Assembly: GCF_002811925.1 (NCBI RefSeq)
Contig: NZ_NPDS01000009.1
Location: forward strand, 40,001 to 104,000
DNA: 64,000 nt
Source of the DNA: Leptospira barantonii
GTDB taxonomy: Bacteria > Spirochaetota > Leptospiria > Leptospirales > Leptospiraceae
Reading direction: 5' to 3'
Positions 25,509 to 35,299 of the stretch are shown here, one piece after another (positions within the stretch are counted from its first letter, which is position 1; every line of letters starts with the position of its first letter). The notes beneath the pieces are model-generated. The model worked only from the letters and a program-made list of their open reading frames with translations, made no database searches and was not told the origin of the DNA. The position numbers and the translations under genes are program-made.

Positions 25509-26618
25509 GTGAAAAATAAACCTATCCTTCTACTCTTCTTTTTATTCGCTTCCTGTTCTTTTTTCAGAGTCAATATTCGAGAATACTCTTTGTATGAAAA
25601 AGAATGTAAAAAACAAATTTATTTCCTACAAGACGTCTGCGAAGACGAATTCGAGAGCTTAAGCTTAGCGGATCATTATCTTAAAAATGTAGATAAACGT
25701 TCGATCGAACAATTGGATACGAACACACTTTTAAATTTAACAAAGAAATATGGTGCAGACTTTGCGTTATCTTATTATTATCAATCGTTGATTTCAGATG
25801 TGAAATCTGAAGAAATTCATTCTTTCGTTAGCAAGTTTGGAAAAAATGATTCCGCGAAAAATTCACAGATCCCAACGACTTCAACAAACATTAAAGTAAT
25901 CCATGTTCCCGGAATGTTTTATAAAAACTCCGGTCAGGACAATCATCTTCTCGGACTTGCACATATAATTACGTCGATGGGTCTAAAATTCGATTATGTG
26001 CCAGTAGATGAAACGGGGACAATTCAGGAAAACGGCGAGATGATTTGTTCTTATATTTCGAAAGAAGCTCCTGATCTTTCCATCATTTTGGTATCCACTA
26101 GTAAGGGCGGCGCAGACGTTAAAACTGCGATTCAAAAATGTGGTAAGGAGAAATATTTTAAGAGGGTTCTCGGTTGGTTTAATATCGGAGGAATTAATAA
26201 AGGGACGCCTATTATAAATACGGTAAATCAAAGTTGGCGTAAAACTTCCGAAACAAGAATTGCGTTTTTTTTCAAACAATTCAATTGGTCAGGTTTTCAG
26301 AGTATAAAAAGGGATCCAGGGTCGCCTTTATTTGCGGATCTTGAGATTCCCGAGTCGATGATCGTGATTAATATCATCGGTTTACCGATGGATCGTTACG
26401 TTTCGTTACGAGCTTACGAATATTATCAAAGCTTGCTTTCTTCTTACGGACCCAATGAAGGTTTAGCTTTGATTGGAGATAGTTATATGAAAGGTGCATA
26501 TAACTTCGGAGCTTGGAGAAACGATCATTATTTTTGGTTGATGAGAGATAAAGCCTCCCTTGAAGTATTCATTCATTTTATGCTCGCGAAAATTGAGAAA
26601 AGTGAGAGGCAAAAATAA
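25509..26618 (+). CDS. Lipoprotein with alpha/beta-hydrolase-like features
   Basis: 369 residues from a GTG at 25509, chosen because the signal peptide then begins with a basic n-region (VKNKPILLLFFLFASC, lipid Cys16) and because an upstream ATG sits inside a terminator hairpin. The C-terminal two-thirds contain VIHVPGMFY, then LVSTSKGGAD with a Gly-x-Ser-x-Gly-like elbow (residues STSKGG), and GWFNIGGINKGTP, which recalls lipase/esterase folds, including the GxSKGG form. The acid and His of the triad are not certain. Possibly a lipolytic envelope enzyme; moderate confidence. Confidence 0.65.
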   Translation: MKNKPILLLFFLFASCSFFRVNIREYSLYEKECKKQIYFLQDVCEDEFESLSLADHYLKNVDKRSIEQLDTNTLLNLTKKYGADFALSYYYQSLISDVKSEEIHSFVSKFGKNDSAKNSQIPTTSTNIKVIHVPGMFYKNSGQDNHLLGLAHIITSMGLKFDYVPVDETGTIQENGEMICSYISKEAPDLSIILVSTSKGGADVKTAIQKCGKEKYFKRVLGWFNIGGINKGTPIINTVNQSWRKTSETRIAFFFKQFNWSGFQSIKRDPGSPLFADLEIPESMIVINIIGLPMDRYVSLRAYEYYQSLLSSYGPNEGLALIGDSYMKGAYNFGAWRNDHYFWLMRDKASLEVFIHFMLAKIEKSERQK

Positions 26619-26695
26619 TTTTCATTTAAGTGACTTGTTTTGAATTTCCAATAGCCCAAAGTCGGTTTGACAGAGTCAGACTATAGGGTAAACCT

Positions 26696-27673
26696 TTGAT
26701 CTCAGTCGAACATCTACAAAAATCGTTTCAAATCAGCAAAAGAAATCCCGGCCTACTCGGGGCGATTGGATCCTTATTCTATTCCAAAAAAGAAACCATC
26801 CGAGCGGTGGACGACATCTCCTTTACGATTCAACCCGGAGAATTCGTGGGATATATCGGGCCGAACGGCGCCGGCAAATCCACTACCATTAAATTATTGA
26901 CCGGTGTTTTAACGCCGGACCAAGGAAAAATTTCCATATTCGGATTGGATCCGTGGAAGGATCGAAGAGAAAATTCGGAACGGATCGGAGTGGTCTTTGG
27001 ACAAAAAACACAGCTTTGGTGGGATCTTCCCATGGGAGAATCCTTCGACTTATTGAAATCCGTTTATAAAATCGAAACGAAAGATTACAAAAAAAGAATG
27101 GAGATGTTTCAGGATCTGTTGGGGCTGAACGAATTTTTTAGACAACAGGTTCGTAAGTTAAGTTTAGGACAAAGAATGAAGGCCGAAATTGCGGCCAGTC
27201 TATTACACTTTCCTAAAGTGTTGTTTCTCGACGAACCGACGATCGGACTCGACGTATTGGTAAAGGAAAAAGTAAGAGAATTTATACGGACGATCAACCG
27301 AGAGGAAAAGGTGACAATTCTTCTCACGACTCACGACGTTCAGGACATAGAATCTCTCGCAAAAAGAATCGTATTGATCGATCACGGAAAAATTCGTTTC
27401 GACGGTGATTTGAATTCTTTTCGAAACTTGGGAGGAACGGATAATATAGTCGAAATTCATTATAAAGGAACCGAAAAACCTTCGCTTCCTTCCGAGTTTC
27501 ATTGGACACAAAACGGAAAACCGAATTGTATCAGTGTGATCGTAAGGGAAGGGCAGTCTTTAAACGGACTTTTATCCGCATTGGGTTCTTCCGGCACTGA
27601 AATATTAGAAATCGCTCATAAAAAGCCGGATCTATCGGCCGTAATCAAACAGATCTACGGAGAACGTTCTTGA
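26696..27673 (+). CDS. ABC-2 type transporter ATP-binding protein
   Basis: 325 residues, TTG start. Walker A GPNGAGKST, signature LSLGQRMKAE, Walker B VLFLDEPTIGLD, H-loop LTTHD. The N-terminal region before Walker A has a short insertion (KRNPGLLGAIGSLFYSKKETIRAVDD) found in a subgroup paired with DUF990-type permeases. It drives the two following permeases; the stop overlaps the next start (TTGA). Export substrate unknown. Confidence 0.92.
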   Translation: MISVEHLQKSFQISKRNPGLLGAIGSLFYSKKETIRAVDDISFTIQPGEFVGYIGPNGAGKSTTIKLLTGVLTPDQGKISIFGLDPWKDRRENSERIGVVFGQKTQLWWDLPMGESFDLLKSVYKIETKDYKKRMEMFQDLLGLNEFFRQQVRKLSLGQRMKAEIAASLLHFPKVLFLDEPTIGLDVLVKEKVREFIRTINREEKVTILLTTHDVQDIESLAKRIVLIDHGKIRFDGDLNSFRNLGGTDNIVEIHYKGTEKPSLPSEFHWTQNGKPNCISVIVREGQSLNGLLSALGSSGTEILEIAHKKPDLSAVIKQIYGERS

Positions 27674-28455
27674 ATCTTTATCTAAAGGTAGTCTCCAAAG
27701 CGTTTCAACGATCCTCGACATACAAACTCGAATACTTTACCGGAATCTTAAACGCGGTTTTGTATCTTGCGATCCTTACGTCGGTTTGGCAATCGGTGAC
27801 GGCGGGCGATTTTGAAAACGGAAGGGATAAGAATTCTTTAATTCTTTATTCGGTAATTGCAACGTTGATCAAGGTTTCCTTCGGAAGACAGGACGGACTT
27901 GTTTCTTCTAAGATTAAAAATGGAACGATCGTCTTTGATCTATTGAAGCCGATTCGATTTCCTATGATCGTATTTGCGGATACGATCGGAGTCAGTTTGT
28001 ATCATCTTTTTTCAAGATCTCTTCCCTTGTTGATTCTCGCTTATTTTGTTTTGGATCTGAGATTCGTACCCGATCTGCATTCTTTTGCGGCCTTTCTTGT
28101 CGTTTATACTTTAGCGTTTTTGATTTTCTTTCTGATCGGATTTACGATCTCATCCTTGTCTTTTTATTTTACCGAAATTTTTTCATTCTTCCTTTTGTAT
28201 TTTGCGCTTATCACTTTATTCTCCGGCGCGGTGGTTCCTTTGGATTTGTTTCCGGAAACACTTAGAAACATTTCTTCTTGGTTGCCGTTTCCGTATTTAT
28301 ACTACTATCCGACTCAAGTGATCCTGGGGAGCGAAATCGGAATGAGTTTCGGAGAATTGATCCTTCGATATTTTTTGATGATCGGAGTGTTGACGAGTTT
28401 GGCATCCGCCGTATATCTTTCCGGTTTGAAACGATTGGAATTGGCGGGAGGGTAG
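27670..28455 (+). CDS. ABC-2 permease, first subunit
   Basis: 261 residues with six hydrophobic segments, of the ABC-2/DUF990 type. TTG start overlaps the stop of the ATPase gene by 4 bp, so translation is coupled. The loop KIKNGTIVFDLLKPI is typical for the family. Pairs with the next gene to make a heterodimeric channel. Confidence 0.88.
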   Translation: MNLYLKVVSKAFQRSSTYKLEYFTGILNAVLYLAILTSVWQSVTAGDFENGRDKNSLILYSVIATLIKVSFGRQDGLVSSKIKNGTIVFDLLKPIRFPMIVFADTIGVSLYHLFSRSLPLLILAYFVLDLRFVPDLHSFAAFLVVYTLAFLIFFLIGFTISSLSFYFTEIFSFFLLYFALITLFSGAVVPLDLFPETLRNISSWLPFPYLYYYPTQVILGSEIGMSFGELILRYFLMIGVLTSLASAVYLSGLKRLELAGG

Positions 28456-28460
28456 AATCG

Positions 28461-29267
28461 ATGCGCGACTTTCCGTTCAAAACTTATCTCAAGCTCGCGG
28501 TATCTTCCGTACAATCTCACATGGAATACAAAGCGAGTTTCTGGATCTATCTTGTTACGTTACTCGTCTTTTATTCGGCGCAAGCGGGGACGATCTTCAT
28601 TCTACTGTCTAAATTTAGCGCGATCGGAGGGTGGACTCGGGGAGAAATCGCCTTTCTTTACAGTTTGCTAATATTCGCACAAGGAATCGTCGCATCCGTT
28701 TTTTCGGGAATGGTGGAGTTTGGTTCCCTCGTCCGCGACGGAGGATACGATCGTTATCTTTTAAGACCTCTTTCTCCGATCGGACAAGTGTTGATGAATC
28801 ACTTCGATATATCGGGACTTCTTCATCTCGTTTTGGGCGTCATCACGTTTATAGTCGCCAATCAGTTTACGAATATTGAATGGGATTTTCCGAAGATCTG
28901 TATGTTGTTTGTGGTCGTGATCGGAAGCGCTATGATTTTGGCGGGAATTCGAATCGCGATCGCGTCGATCGCATTCTACGCGATTCAGAACTATTCACTG
29001 GTTCATCTTGTGATCTTTTCGAGCAGGGAATTTATGATGTATCCGATGAATATCTACAGCGTATCGATTCGGATTCTTCTTACGTTTTTATTGCCTTTGG
29101 GTTTCGTGAACTTTTATCCGGCTCATTATTTTTTGGATAAGAATTCCGAATCCCTATTTCATCCTTTCTTTATATACTTGAATTTTCCGGTGGGATGTTT
29201 TTTGTTTTTAGGTTCCTTGATTCTATGGAAGAAAGGCCAAAAAAGATACGAGTCGACCGGAACCTAA
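28461..29267 (+). CDS. ABC-2 permease, second subunit
   Basis: 268 residues from the ATG at 28461 (GGGAGGG upstream). Six hydrophobic segments, with the family's EFGSLVRDGGYDRYLLRPLSP loop after the second helix. It is related to the first permease and lies 5 bp behind it. The trio ATPase-permease-permease resembles exporters for small hydrophobic or cationic compounds, but the substrate cannot be inferred from the sequence. It ends 10 bp before a convergent gene. Confidence 0.88.
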   Translation: MRDFPFKTYLKLAVSSVQSHMEYKASFWIYLVTLLVFYSAQAGTIFILLSKFSAIGGWTRGEIAFLYSLLIFAQGIVASVFSGMVEFGSLVRDGGYDRYLLRPLSPIGQVLMNHFDISGLLHLVLGVITFIVANQFTNIEWDFPKICMLFVVVIGSAMILAGIRIAIASIAFYAIQNYSLVHLVIFSSREFMMYPMNIYSVSIRILLTFLLPLGFVNFYPAHYFLDKNSESLFHPFFIYLNFPVGCFLFLGSLILWKKGQKRYESTGT

Positions 29268-29277
29268 AAGTCGGGGA

Positions 29278-29751
<474 letters not shown>

Positions 29752-29861
29752 TTCAGGAAAGAGGCTCGGATTGCCAAATCCTATTTCTCGGAATTTATTG
29801 AATTGTCTCGATTCAAAAATCTCCTTGATCGGTTTCTCGGAGGAGAATCCATTGATTCCAC

Positions 29862-30329
29862 ATGACGAGAAAAATTTCATTCTGCATTTTGTTCTTCGTC
29901 TTGGTCGGATGCGGAGCCTCGAAATCCAAATTCGTACGATTGAAAAAAGAATCCGTGGAACAAGCGTCCCTGTATCTTCTTCGTCCGTCCCGAGTTCCGT
30001 TGGCGTTCTGGAAACAAACGATTTTCATCTATAAATACTCGGGAACGTTTCAGAACTCGACTCCGGCTTTTTACGCCAAAGTTGTGTTAGACGACGGAGA
30101 ATACGTCCAGTTGAATCTCGAAGAGGGATATTATCGTCTGCAATCGAGGGACGCGGAAAAAATTCTTTTTTTAGGAAAGAATAAAACGTATTTCGTGGAC
30201 TACTTCCTTTTTAACGAAGGTTATTTTTCGTTTCCGGAACTGTATTTCAAAGAATTGAACAAGGAAGCCGCGATCGAATTTTTAATCGATTCTTCTCATA
30301 TGGATCGTCACGAGAATTCTACGGATTGA
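29862..30329 (+). CDS. Small lipoprotein, DUF2846-like
   Basis: 155 residues with lipobox LVGC (Cys17). The pattern ASLYLLRPSRVP followed by an aromatic-rich strand, then DDGEYVQLNLEEGYYRL, resembles DUF2846-type lipoproteins, which carry an RP-rich loop and a conserved L..G.Y pair. The stop overlaps the tail of the convergent hydrolase gene by 11 bp. Function unknown. Confidence 0.7.
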   Translation: MTRKISFCILFFVLVGCGASKSKFVRLKKESVEQASLYLLRPSRVPLAFWKQTIFIYKYSGTFQNSTPAFYAKVVLDDGEYVQLNLEEGYYRLQSRDAEKILFLGKNKTYFVDYFLFNEGYFSFPELYFKELNKEAAIEFLIDSSHMDRHENSTD

Positions 30330-31206
30330 AATTTTGTATTAAAGAATCCAAGAATATTAGAAAATTCTTAGATTCTTTGGAATTCCCGAGCGCCATCCAG
30401 TTGACATGACCTCCGCCCCGAACCTCCCAAAACCATTTGGGTTCCTTCGCAAGTTTGAATAAATTCATTCCGTTTTCGTAATGAACCACGGGGTCTTCGG
30501 TTCCGTGGATCACCAAAAGAGGAACGGGAGAAATCATTCCGATCGTTTCCTCCGGACTTAGGGAATCGTCCATAAGTATTCCGAAGATGGAATCGATCGG
30601 AGTAAAAAAGATATTCCTGAGAACGCTTTTGAAAACCTGTCGATAGCTCGAAAAACTTCCGTCCAAAACGACAAGAAGTAATCCCGATTTGTCTCCGATC
30701 TCCGGCACGGCCCGGGCGGCGATCGCTCCTCCGAGGCTCTGGCCGTAGACGATCAAAGGAATGTTCTGAATTTTAGAATATTCTAATTCTCTTATGATGA
30801 GCGCGACCGAGTCCTTGTGAATTCCCTCCCTTTCGGCGACCCCGCTGGAATCCAAATATCCTCTGTAATCGAAAGCCACCAATTGATAACCGTGATTTAC
30901 GAGCCAGACGAGGCTTGTGAAATGACTCGTTCGATTTTCGCCGTTTCCGTGGAACTGAAGAATCACTCCTTTCGGTTTGGAATTTTTAGGACCGATTCTC
31001 CAGAGTTTGAGAGTTTCACCTTCGGGTGTGATGAAAATTTCTTCCGTATAAGAAAAGCCGAGCGCGTCCGGTTTCCAATATCGTTCCTGGTTGGGCTGAT
31101 AAAAAAGGGAAGAACAGGATACAAAGAAGAATACGACAAGATGCGACGTCGTACTGAAAATTCTTCCCTTAAAAAAAGAACGCGGATGAGAATTGAAGTT
31201 CTTCAT
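30319..31206 (-). CDS. Alpha/beta hydrolase lipoprotein (BEM46/S33-like)
   Basis: 295 residues. A lipoprotein-type signal (TTSHLVVFFFVSC, residues 19-31) is followed by a serine hydrolase fold: LQFHGNGEN, FDYRGYLDSSG, IVYGQSLGGAIA (Ser in GQSLGG), LVIHGTEDPVV (Asp) and RGGGHVNWM (His). Probably an esterase or peptidase on the outer face of a membrane. Its start lies inside the 3' end of the DUF4105 gene (38 bp overlap), which suggests coupling, but no close ribosome site is seen. Confidence 0.8.
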   Translation of the reverse strand: MKNFNSHPRSFFKGRIFSTTSHLVVFFFVSCSSLFYQPNQERYWKPDALGFSYTEEIFITPEGETLKLWRIGPKNSKPKGVILQFHGNGENRTSHFTSLVWLVNHGYQLVAFDYRGYLDSSGVAEREGIHKDSVALIIRELEYSKIQNIPLIVYGQSLGGAIAARAVPEIGDKSGLLLVVLDGSFSSYRQVFKSVLRNIFFTPIDSIFGILMDDSLSPEETIGMISPVPLLVIHGTEDPVVHYENGMNLFKLAKEPKWFWEVRGGGHVNWMALGNSKESKNFLIFLDSLIQNFNP

Positions 31207-33286
31207 AATATCGTTGAGCCTTTCCTTCCAATCGTATTTCCCAATTCTGAGAAAGGGAAACGCTGATCATCGGTGAAATTTTGTAATCGTCTTTGTAACC
31301 GTAAATTGAGAAAGCGAAATGCTGGACTGAAATTCCGAGTTTCCATTTTTGATAAGCGACAACCGAAAATAATGCGACTTGCGGTGCGACCAATAAACCT
31401 TCTTGATAATAGGAATTTCCGCGGGCCTTTGCGCCCGTTTGAAGCGAAATCACCCAAGAGATAGAACTTTCCGAATCCCGATTCGATAAGGAATAACCGA
31501 ACGTAGCGTCCGCGTTAATGTTCGATACTCTGTATGGAGTTTCTCGTTTATCCTTTTTGTCGTCGTATACGGAATGAAGGATCGAAAGCGAATTCGAATC
31601 GGATAAGAACGGAAGATAGAGAAGTTGATTGGAACTTGGATACTTCGGTTTTATCATCGAGGAATCGGTTCCGAAATCTACAAAAAAAGAAAGGGGTGTT
31701 TGGATCGGAGTAACCGGGGCTAAGGAAAGAATTTTTATCAGACTGGATTCTTCTAAGTGCGGGTTTTTTTGAAGATCGTATTGTCTGAGCTGGAACGAAA
31801 AGTATTCGATCGTCGAAAACGGAACAAAACCTTTGTCGTAGTTCATAAAATCGTGATACGCCGCGCGTATGGAAACATCCGTATAACCGCCGAGGTTGGA
31901 AGTTCCTCGGTTGATCTTGATTCTACCGCTTCCGTGTCCGTCTTCGGGAGGGGCGGAAGTCGGTTCTCGAGAAAGGATCGGAGGGAACGGAAGTTTGCTT
32001 CTTTCTACTAGTAGATTTCTATACTTTTGTTCCTCTTGTGCATTCTGTTTTTCTAATGTTTTTTGAAAACGTTTCGCGTCCAGGATCGCATCCAAAAGAT
32101 GCGCCAGGCGTTCCCCTTTGAATTCGTTTAACAAATCCGTTAATTCGATTTTGGAGGAAACGTATTCGTAGAACTTTGTTCTTTCTGTCGAGGACAATTC
32201 TTTGATCTTTTGTTCCATCTTGGAAGTTAAAGAAGGTCGGTATGTTTTTCTGCGGATCAAACCTTCTTTGTTCAAAGCAAGTTTTACCGTATCCGAAGGA
32301 ATCGTATAAAGATTGAATTCTTCTCGGAGGTGAAGATCGCTTTTTGCGATTTCCAAAAGTGACAATAGATGATAGGAACAATTCTCATCCAAAAAGTAAT
32401 AATCGAAGTAGGTCGAGCCGAGTTCCCAGATATGGGACGTTACTCTTTTTGCGTCGGACGGTTCGACGTTCAGCTCGTATTCCCAGAGATCCCTGCTTTC
32501 CATATCGTTGTATTCGTTGATTTTGTAATAGTATGGAAAGATGCTAAAGGAGCCGGGATATCCGCCGAACAAACCGCGCACGGCATACGTTAAGGCTCCG
32601 TCTTCTTTCGAATAATTGGCCGCAAAGTTCACCGCATAATCCAAGATCTCCGAACGATTCGGATTCTCGCTTCCTATCTTTAAAAGATTGTGTCCGAATA
32701 AGGAAGCGGGATTGTTCAGATAAAAGGACGCGAAGATGAGTTGGATCGAAGTCGGGTTCAAAGCTTGAATCCAATTTTCAAATCGTGTGCACCGAATTTG
32801 TGGCAAAGAATTTTTATCGAAATGAAGATGAGAATCCAACCAACGAAACCGCTCCGGATACTTGCAGATGGGATGAAGTTTTTTTTCTTCGAACTCGTCT
32901 TCGTTCGGAGTTCTAAAAAATCCTTTGATGGTTTCGTTCAATTCTTCTTTGGGGTTCCACTTTCCGTTTTCCGAAAGAAAAAAATCCTGACCGTCGATTT
33001 CACTTTTTGAATTTCCAAAAATGGACTTTCGATAGTGCAGTAACAAAAGCCAATATCGTGTTTCGGAAAGTTTTTGTAGTTCCGCGGATCGTAGATAAGA
33101 TTCGAGCGATGATTCCGACAATTTTGCCCGCGGGTTTTCTTGTGCAAAGAGGGAATGAAAATTCGGAGTCGCTAGAAAAAAACAGAGTAGAAATAAAGGA
33201 GAATAAAAACGGATCAAGGACAGATTGGAACGAAGTTTTCGGAATTTCAAAAAAGGAGAATTACTTTTTATTTTTCGAATATTCAA
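31169..33286 (-). CDS. DUF4105/Lnb-like protein with probable C-terminal outer-membrane beta-barrel
   Basis: 705 residues. A membrane or signal segment lies at ~26-45. Residues ~90-390 carry the DUF4105 (Lnb N-terminal) pattern: LIFASFYLNNPASLFGHNLLKIG and YYFLDENCSYHLLSLLE, with the His and Cys that act in lipoprotein N-acyl transfer in Bacteroidota Lnb. The C-terminal ~270 residues alternate in short polar/aromatic strands and end in FSSAFFF, a terminal aromatic as in outer-membrane barrels. Acyltransfer or protease activity is inferred. A terminator follows the DUF3015 gene upstream, so it has its own promoter. Confidence 0.8.
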   Translation of the reverse strand: MNIRKIKSNSPFLKFRKLRSNLSLIRFYSPLFLLCFFLATPNFHSLFAQENPRAKLSESSLESYLRSAELQKLSETRYWLLLLHYRKSIFGNSKSEIDGQDFFLSENGKWNPKEELNETIKGFFRTPNEDEFEEKKLHPICKYPERFRWLDSHLHFDKNSLPQIRCTRFENWIQALNPTSIQLIFASFYLNNPASLFGHNLLKIGSENPNRSEILDYAVNFAANYSKEDGALTYAVRGLFGGYPGSFSIFPYYYKINEYNDMESRDLWEYELNVEPSDAKRVTSHIWELGSTYFDYYFLDENCSYHLLSLLEIAKSDLHLREEFNLYTIPSDTVKLALNKEGLIRRKTYRPSLTSKMEQKIKELSSTERTKFYEYVSSKIELTDLLNEFKGERLAHLLDAILDAKRFQKTLEKQNAQEEQKYRNLLVERSKLPFPPILSREPTSAPPEDGHGSGRIKINRGTSNLGGYTDVSIRAAYHDFMNYDKGFVPFSTIEYFSFQLRQYDLQKNPHLEESSLIKILSLAPVTPIQTPLSFFVDFGTDSSMIKPKYPSSNQLLYLPFLSDSNSLSILHSVYDDKKDKRETPYRVSNINADATFGYSLSNRDSESSISWVISLQTGAKARGNSYYQEGLLVAPQVALFSVVAYQKWKLGISVQHFAFSIYGYKDDYKISPMISVSLSQNWEIRLEGKAQRYYEELQFSSAFFF

Positions 33287-33303
33287 GAATGAGAATTTAC
33301 AAA

Positions 33304-33330
33304 AAGGCTTTCGGAAATTCCGAAAGCCTT
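33304..33330 (-). terminator. Intrinsic terminator downstream of the DUF3015 pair
   Basis: AAGGCTTTCGG / CCGAAAGCCTT stem (11 bp) with a T-run on the minus strand. Confidence 0.85.
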
Positions 33331-33337
33331 CGAGAGA

Positions 33338-33823
33338 TCAGATTTTACAGCTCTTAGAAAGAAAAACGTCCTTACTCATTTCCAATTTGATTTTAATCAG
33401 AAAATCGGAAGGGTCCGCGTTTGCAAACAAAGAAGAATGATTCTTTCTTGTAAGATCGGCGAATGCCTTCGGGTCCTTACATTCCAAAAGGGAAGCGAAT
33501 GCTTCGAGTTTTTCACCTTTTCCCTGAGCCGATTCTAAGAGTAAAGAATCGTAATTCAGATGGACGAAAATTTCCTGTTCTTTCGATTTTTGAGTGACCC
33601 CGTCCGTTTTACAGTTGAGTGTTCCCGTTGTGATTCCGGTAAGCTGGTTCGCGGAAAAAAGATCGTTGATCGTCGCCGCGATCACTTGATGAACCACTTT
33701 GTTTTCCGTGATTACTACCGAGCCAAGACCGCAACCAGCGGCCCCGTAGGCTTGAACGTTTTTCGTAAAGGAAAGCGAGGATACGGCCAAAAGAAGGATT
33801 AGGATTTTATAATTCGTTTTCAT
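33338..33823 (-). CDS. DUF3015 family exported protein, paralogue 1
   Basis: 161 residues with a signal peptide (cut near AQA, residues 23-25). The mature part has the DUF3015 pattern GAAGCGLGSVVIT, later GITTGTLNCKTDG, and a final SKSCKI. Probably periplasmic with conserved disulfide cysteines. It is the second gene of a tandem pair and precedes a clear terminator. No function known. Confidence 0.88.
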   Translation of the reverse strand: MKTNYKILILLLAVSSLSFTKNVQAYGAAGCGLGSVVITENKVVHQVIAATINDLFSANQLTGITTGTLNCKTDGVTQKSKEQEIFVHLNYDSLLLESAQGKGEKLEAFASLLECKDPKAFADLTRKNHSSLFANADPSDFLIKIKLEMSKDVFLSKSCKI

Positions 33824-33837
33824 TCTGTTCCTTCTCC

Positions 33838-34326
33838 TTAGATTTTACAAGCCGAAGCTAAAACTTCGTCCTGAAGAATTTCGTTTTTGACCCCGTCCAA
33901 CAAGGTCGCCGGAGTTCCGTTCGGCACGAACAGTTTCGTATAACGGCTTTGAGCGAGAGAGGAAAATCTTCCGTTCATCTCGACCGGACATCCGAAAAGG
34001 GAGGAAAGAGCGTCTAACTTCTCTCCTTTGCCAGTTACCATTTCCTGTTCGAGGGAAGAATAATTGACCGATACGAAAACTTCCTGAACTTTTTCGTTTT
34101 TAACAAGACCGTCGGTCGCACAATTGGAGGTTCCGATCGTGATTCCTATGGTTTGTAGTCCGGTTGCGTTGGTTGTTGCGGCAAGAAGCTGATAAGCCAT
34201 CTTGTTTTCTTTGAAGAATAAGGAACCTAAGCCGCATCCAGCTACGTGGTAATCCTTTGCGGATAACGGACTCAGCAGAGTGATGCAGGAAAGCGTCAAA
34301 AGGATCCATGAGATCTTTTTTTTCAC
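33838..34326 (-). CDS. DUF3015 family exported protein, paralogue 2
   Basis: 162 residues from a GTG at 34326, chosen because GGAG stands 7 nt upstream and the signal begins VKKKISWILLTLSC. It has the same Cys pattern as its neighbour (AGCGLGSLFF, GITIGTSNCATDG, ASACKI), so the two arose by duplication. The gap to the next gene is 14 bp, so they form one unit. Confidence 0.88.
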   Translation of the reverse strand: MKKKISWILLTLSCITLLSPLSAKDYHVAGCGLGSLFFKENKMAYQLLAATTNATGLQTIGITIGTSNCATDGLVKNEKVQEVFVSVNYSSLEQEMVTGKGEKLDALSSLFGCPVEMNGRFSSLAQSRYTKLFVPNGTPATLLDGVKNEILQDEVLASACKI

Positions 34327-34404
34327 AGTGTAACTCCAAAATGAGAATAGAGAATTGTTTCCCATTTTGAAGAATATGTCAATTGGTTTTCGAATTGAGA
34401 AATC

Positions 34405-35286
34405 TTACTTCGAAATCTCTTCCACGAGTTTACATTCCGGAATTTCTTCCTTCTCGACTCGTTTCTCTTTTCTATAACCTACGATATGACCCGGAATCGA
34501 AGCGGCCAAGCCGACCAATTCTCCCACGGAACTTAAGATCGGTCCGGTAGCATAGGTCGCGTAAGCGGGATATAACGTCCGATAGGCGAGCAACTCGTTC
34601 TTTAAATCGCATTTGTGTCTGAGATATCGAAGCGCGTCGTCCGAAGCTCGCGCTTCCGCATACAACGGACCTACGATCGGAAACGAATAACCGAGACTGT
34701 AAAACGATTTGTATTTTCTAAGAGCGAAGTCTTTTGAATGTCCGCCTTCGTGAAGAACCACGGAAGGAAGATCGCTGTAAAGATTGATCGTATTCGAATA
34801 CGGATTGTAGTGATCTCCGGTTAAAAGCCCTGCGAAAAGTCTACCGGGAAGAATCACACCCGAGATCCAGTTTAGAATTCCCACAGTGTATTTCAAAATC
34901 GGATGAACGGCATCCGATCTCCAAAGTTGTACGAGATCGTCGATGGGCGCATATTGATTGAATCGGACCTTTACGTCTTTAAGATTATTTTCTCGGATAT
35001 AATCTTTGAGATAATTTTTCGTTTCTTCGGAGAAACGGTGATTGCTCATCTTTCTATTCCAGAGAATGAGTTTGGATAAAACGCCGAAGACGTTTCCCAT
35101 AAAATCCAAAAACCAATACGGTTCCCCTTCTTCGAATTGAGGATTGTTTTCGTCGAAGGTATTCTGATTCGGATAATACGGCTTTGCGTAGATGTATTTT
35201 TTCTCTACGGAATACGTGCAACCCATTGAAAAAAACAAGGACGAAAGAAGAAGAAAGGCGCTGAAAAATTTTAAGAAAGGATGCAT
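34405..35286 (-). CDS. Lipoprotein with HEGGH zincin-like motif
   Basis: 293 residues with lipobox SMGC (Cys23). Around residues 176-184 stands VVLHEGGHSKD, an HExxH metal-binding motif, with Glu211 in YAEARASDDA as a candidate third ligand. The rest has two hydrophobic segments (~132-150, ~245-265). This suggests a membrane-tethered metallopeptidase; the hydrophobic surroundings are similar to those of some M48/M78-like proteins, but I do not claim a family. It lies in a run of lipoproteins and may act on them. Confidence 0.65.
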   Translation of the reverse strand: MHPFLKFFSAFLLLSSLFFSMGCTYSVEKKYIYAKPYYPNQNTFDENNPQFEEGEPYWFLDFMGNVFGVLSKLILWNRKMSNHRFSEETKNYLKDYIRENNLKDVKVRFNQYAPIDDLVQLWRSDAVHPILKYTVGILNWISGVILPGRLFAGLLTGDHYNPYSNTINLYSDLPSVVLHEGGHSKDFALRKYKSFYSLGYSFPIVGPLYAEARASDDALRYLRHKCDLKNELLAYRTLYPAYATYATGPILSSVGELVGLAASIPGHIVGYRKEKRVEKEEIPECKLVEEISK

Positions 35287-35299
35287 AAGAATCGGTTTC

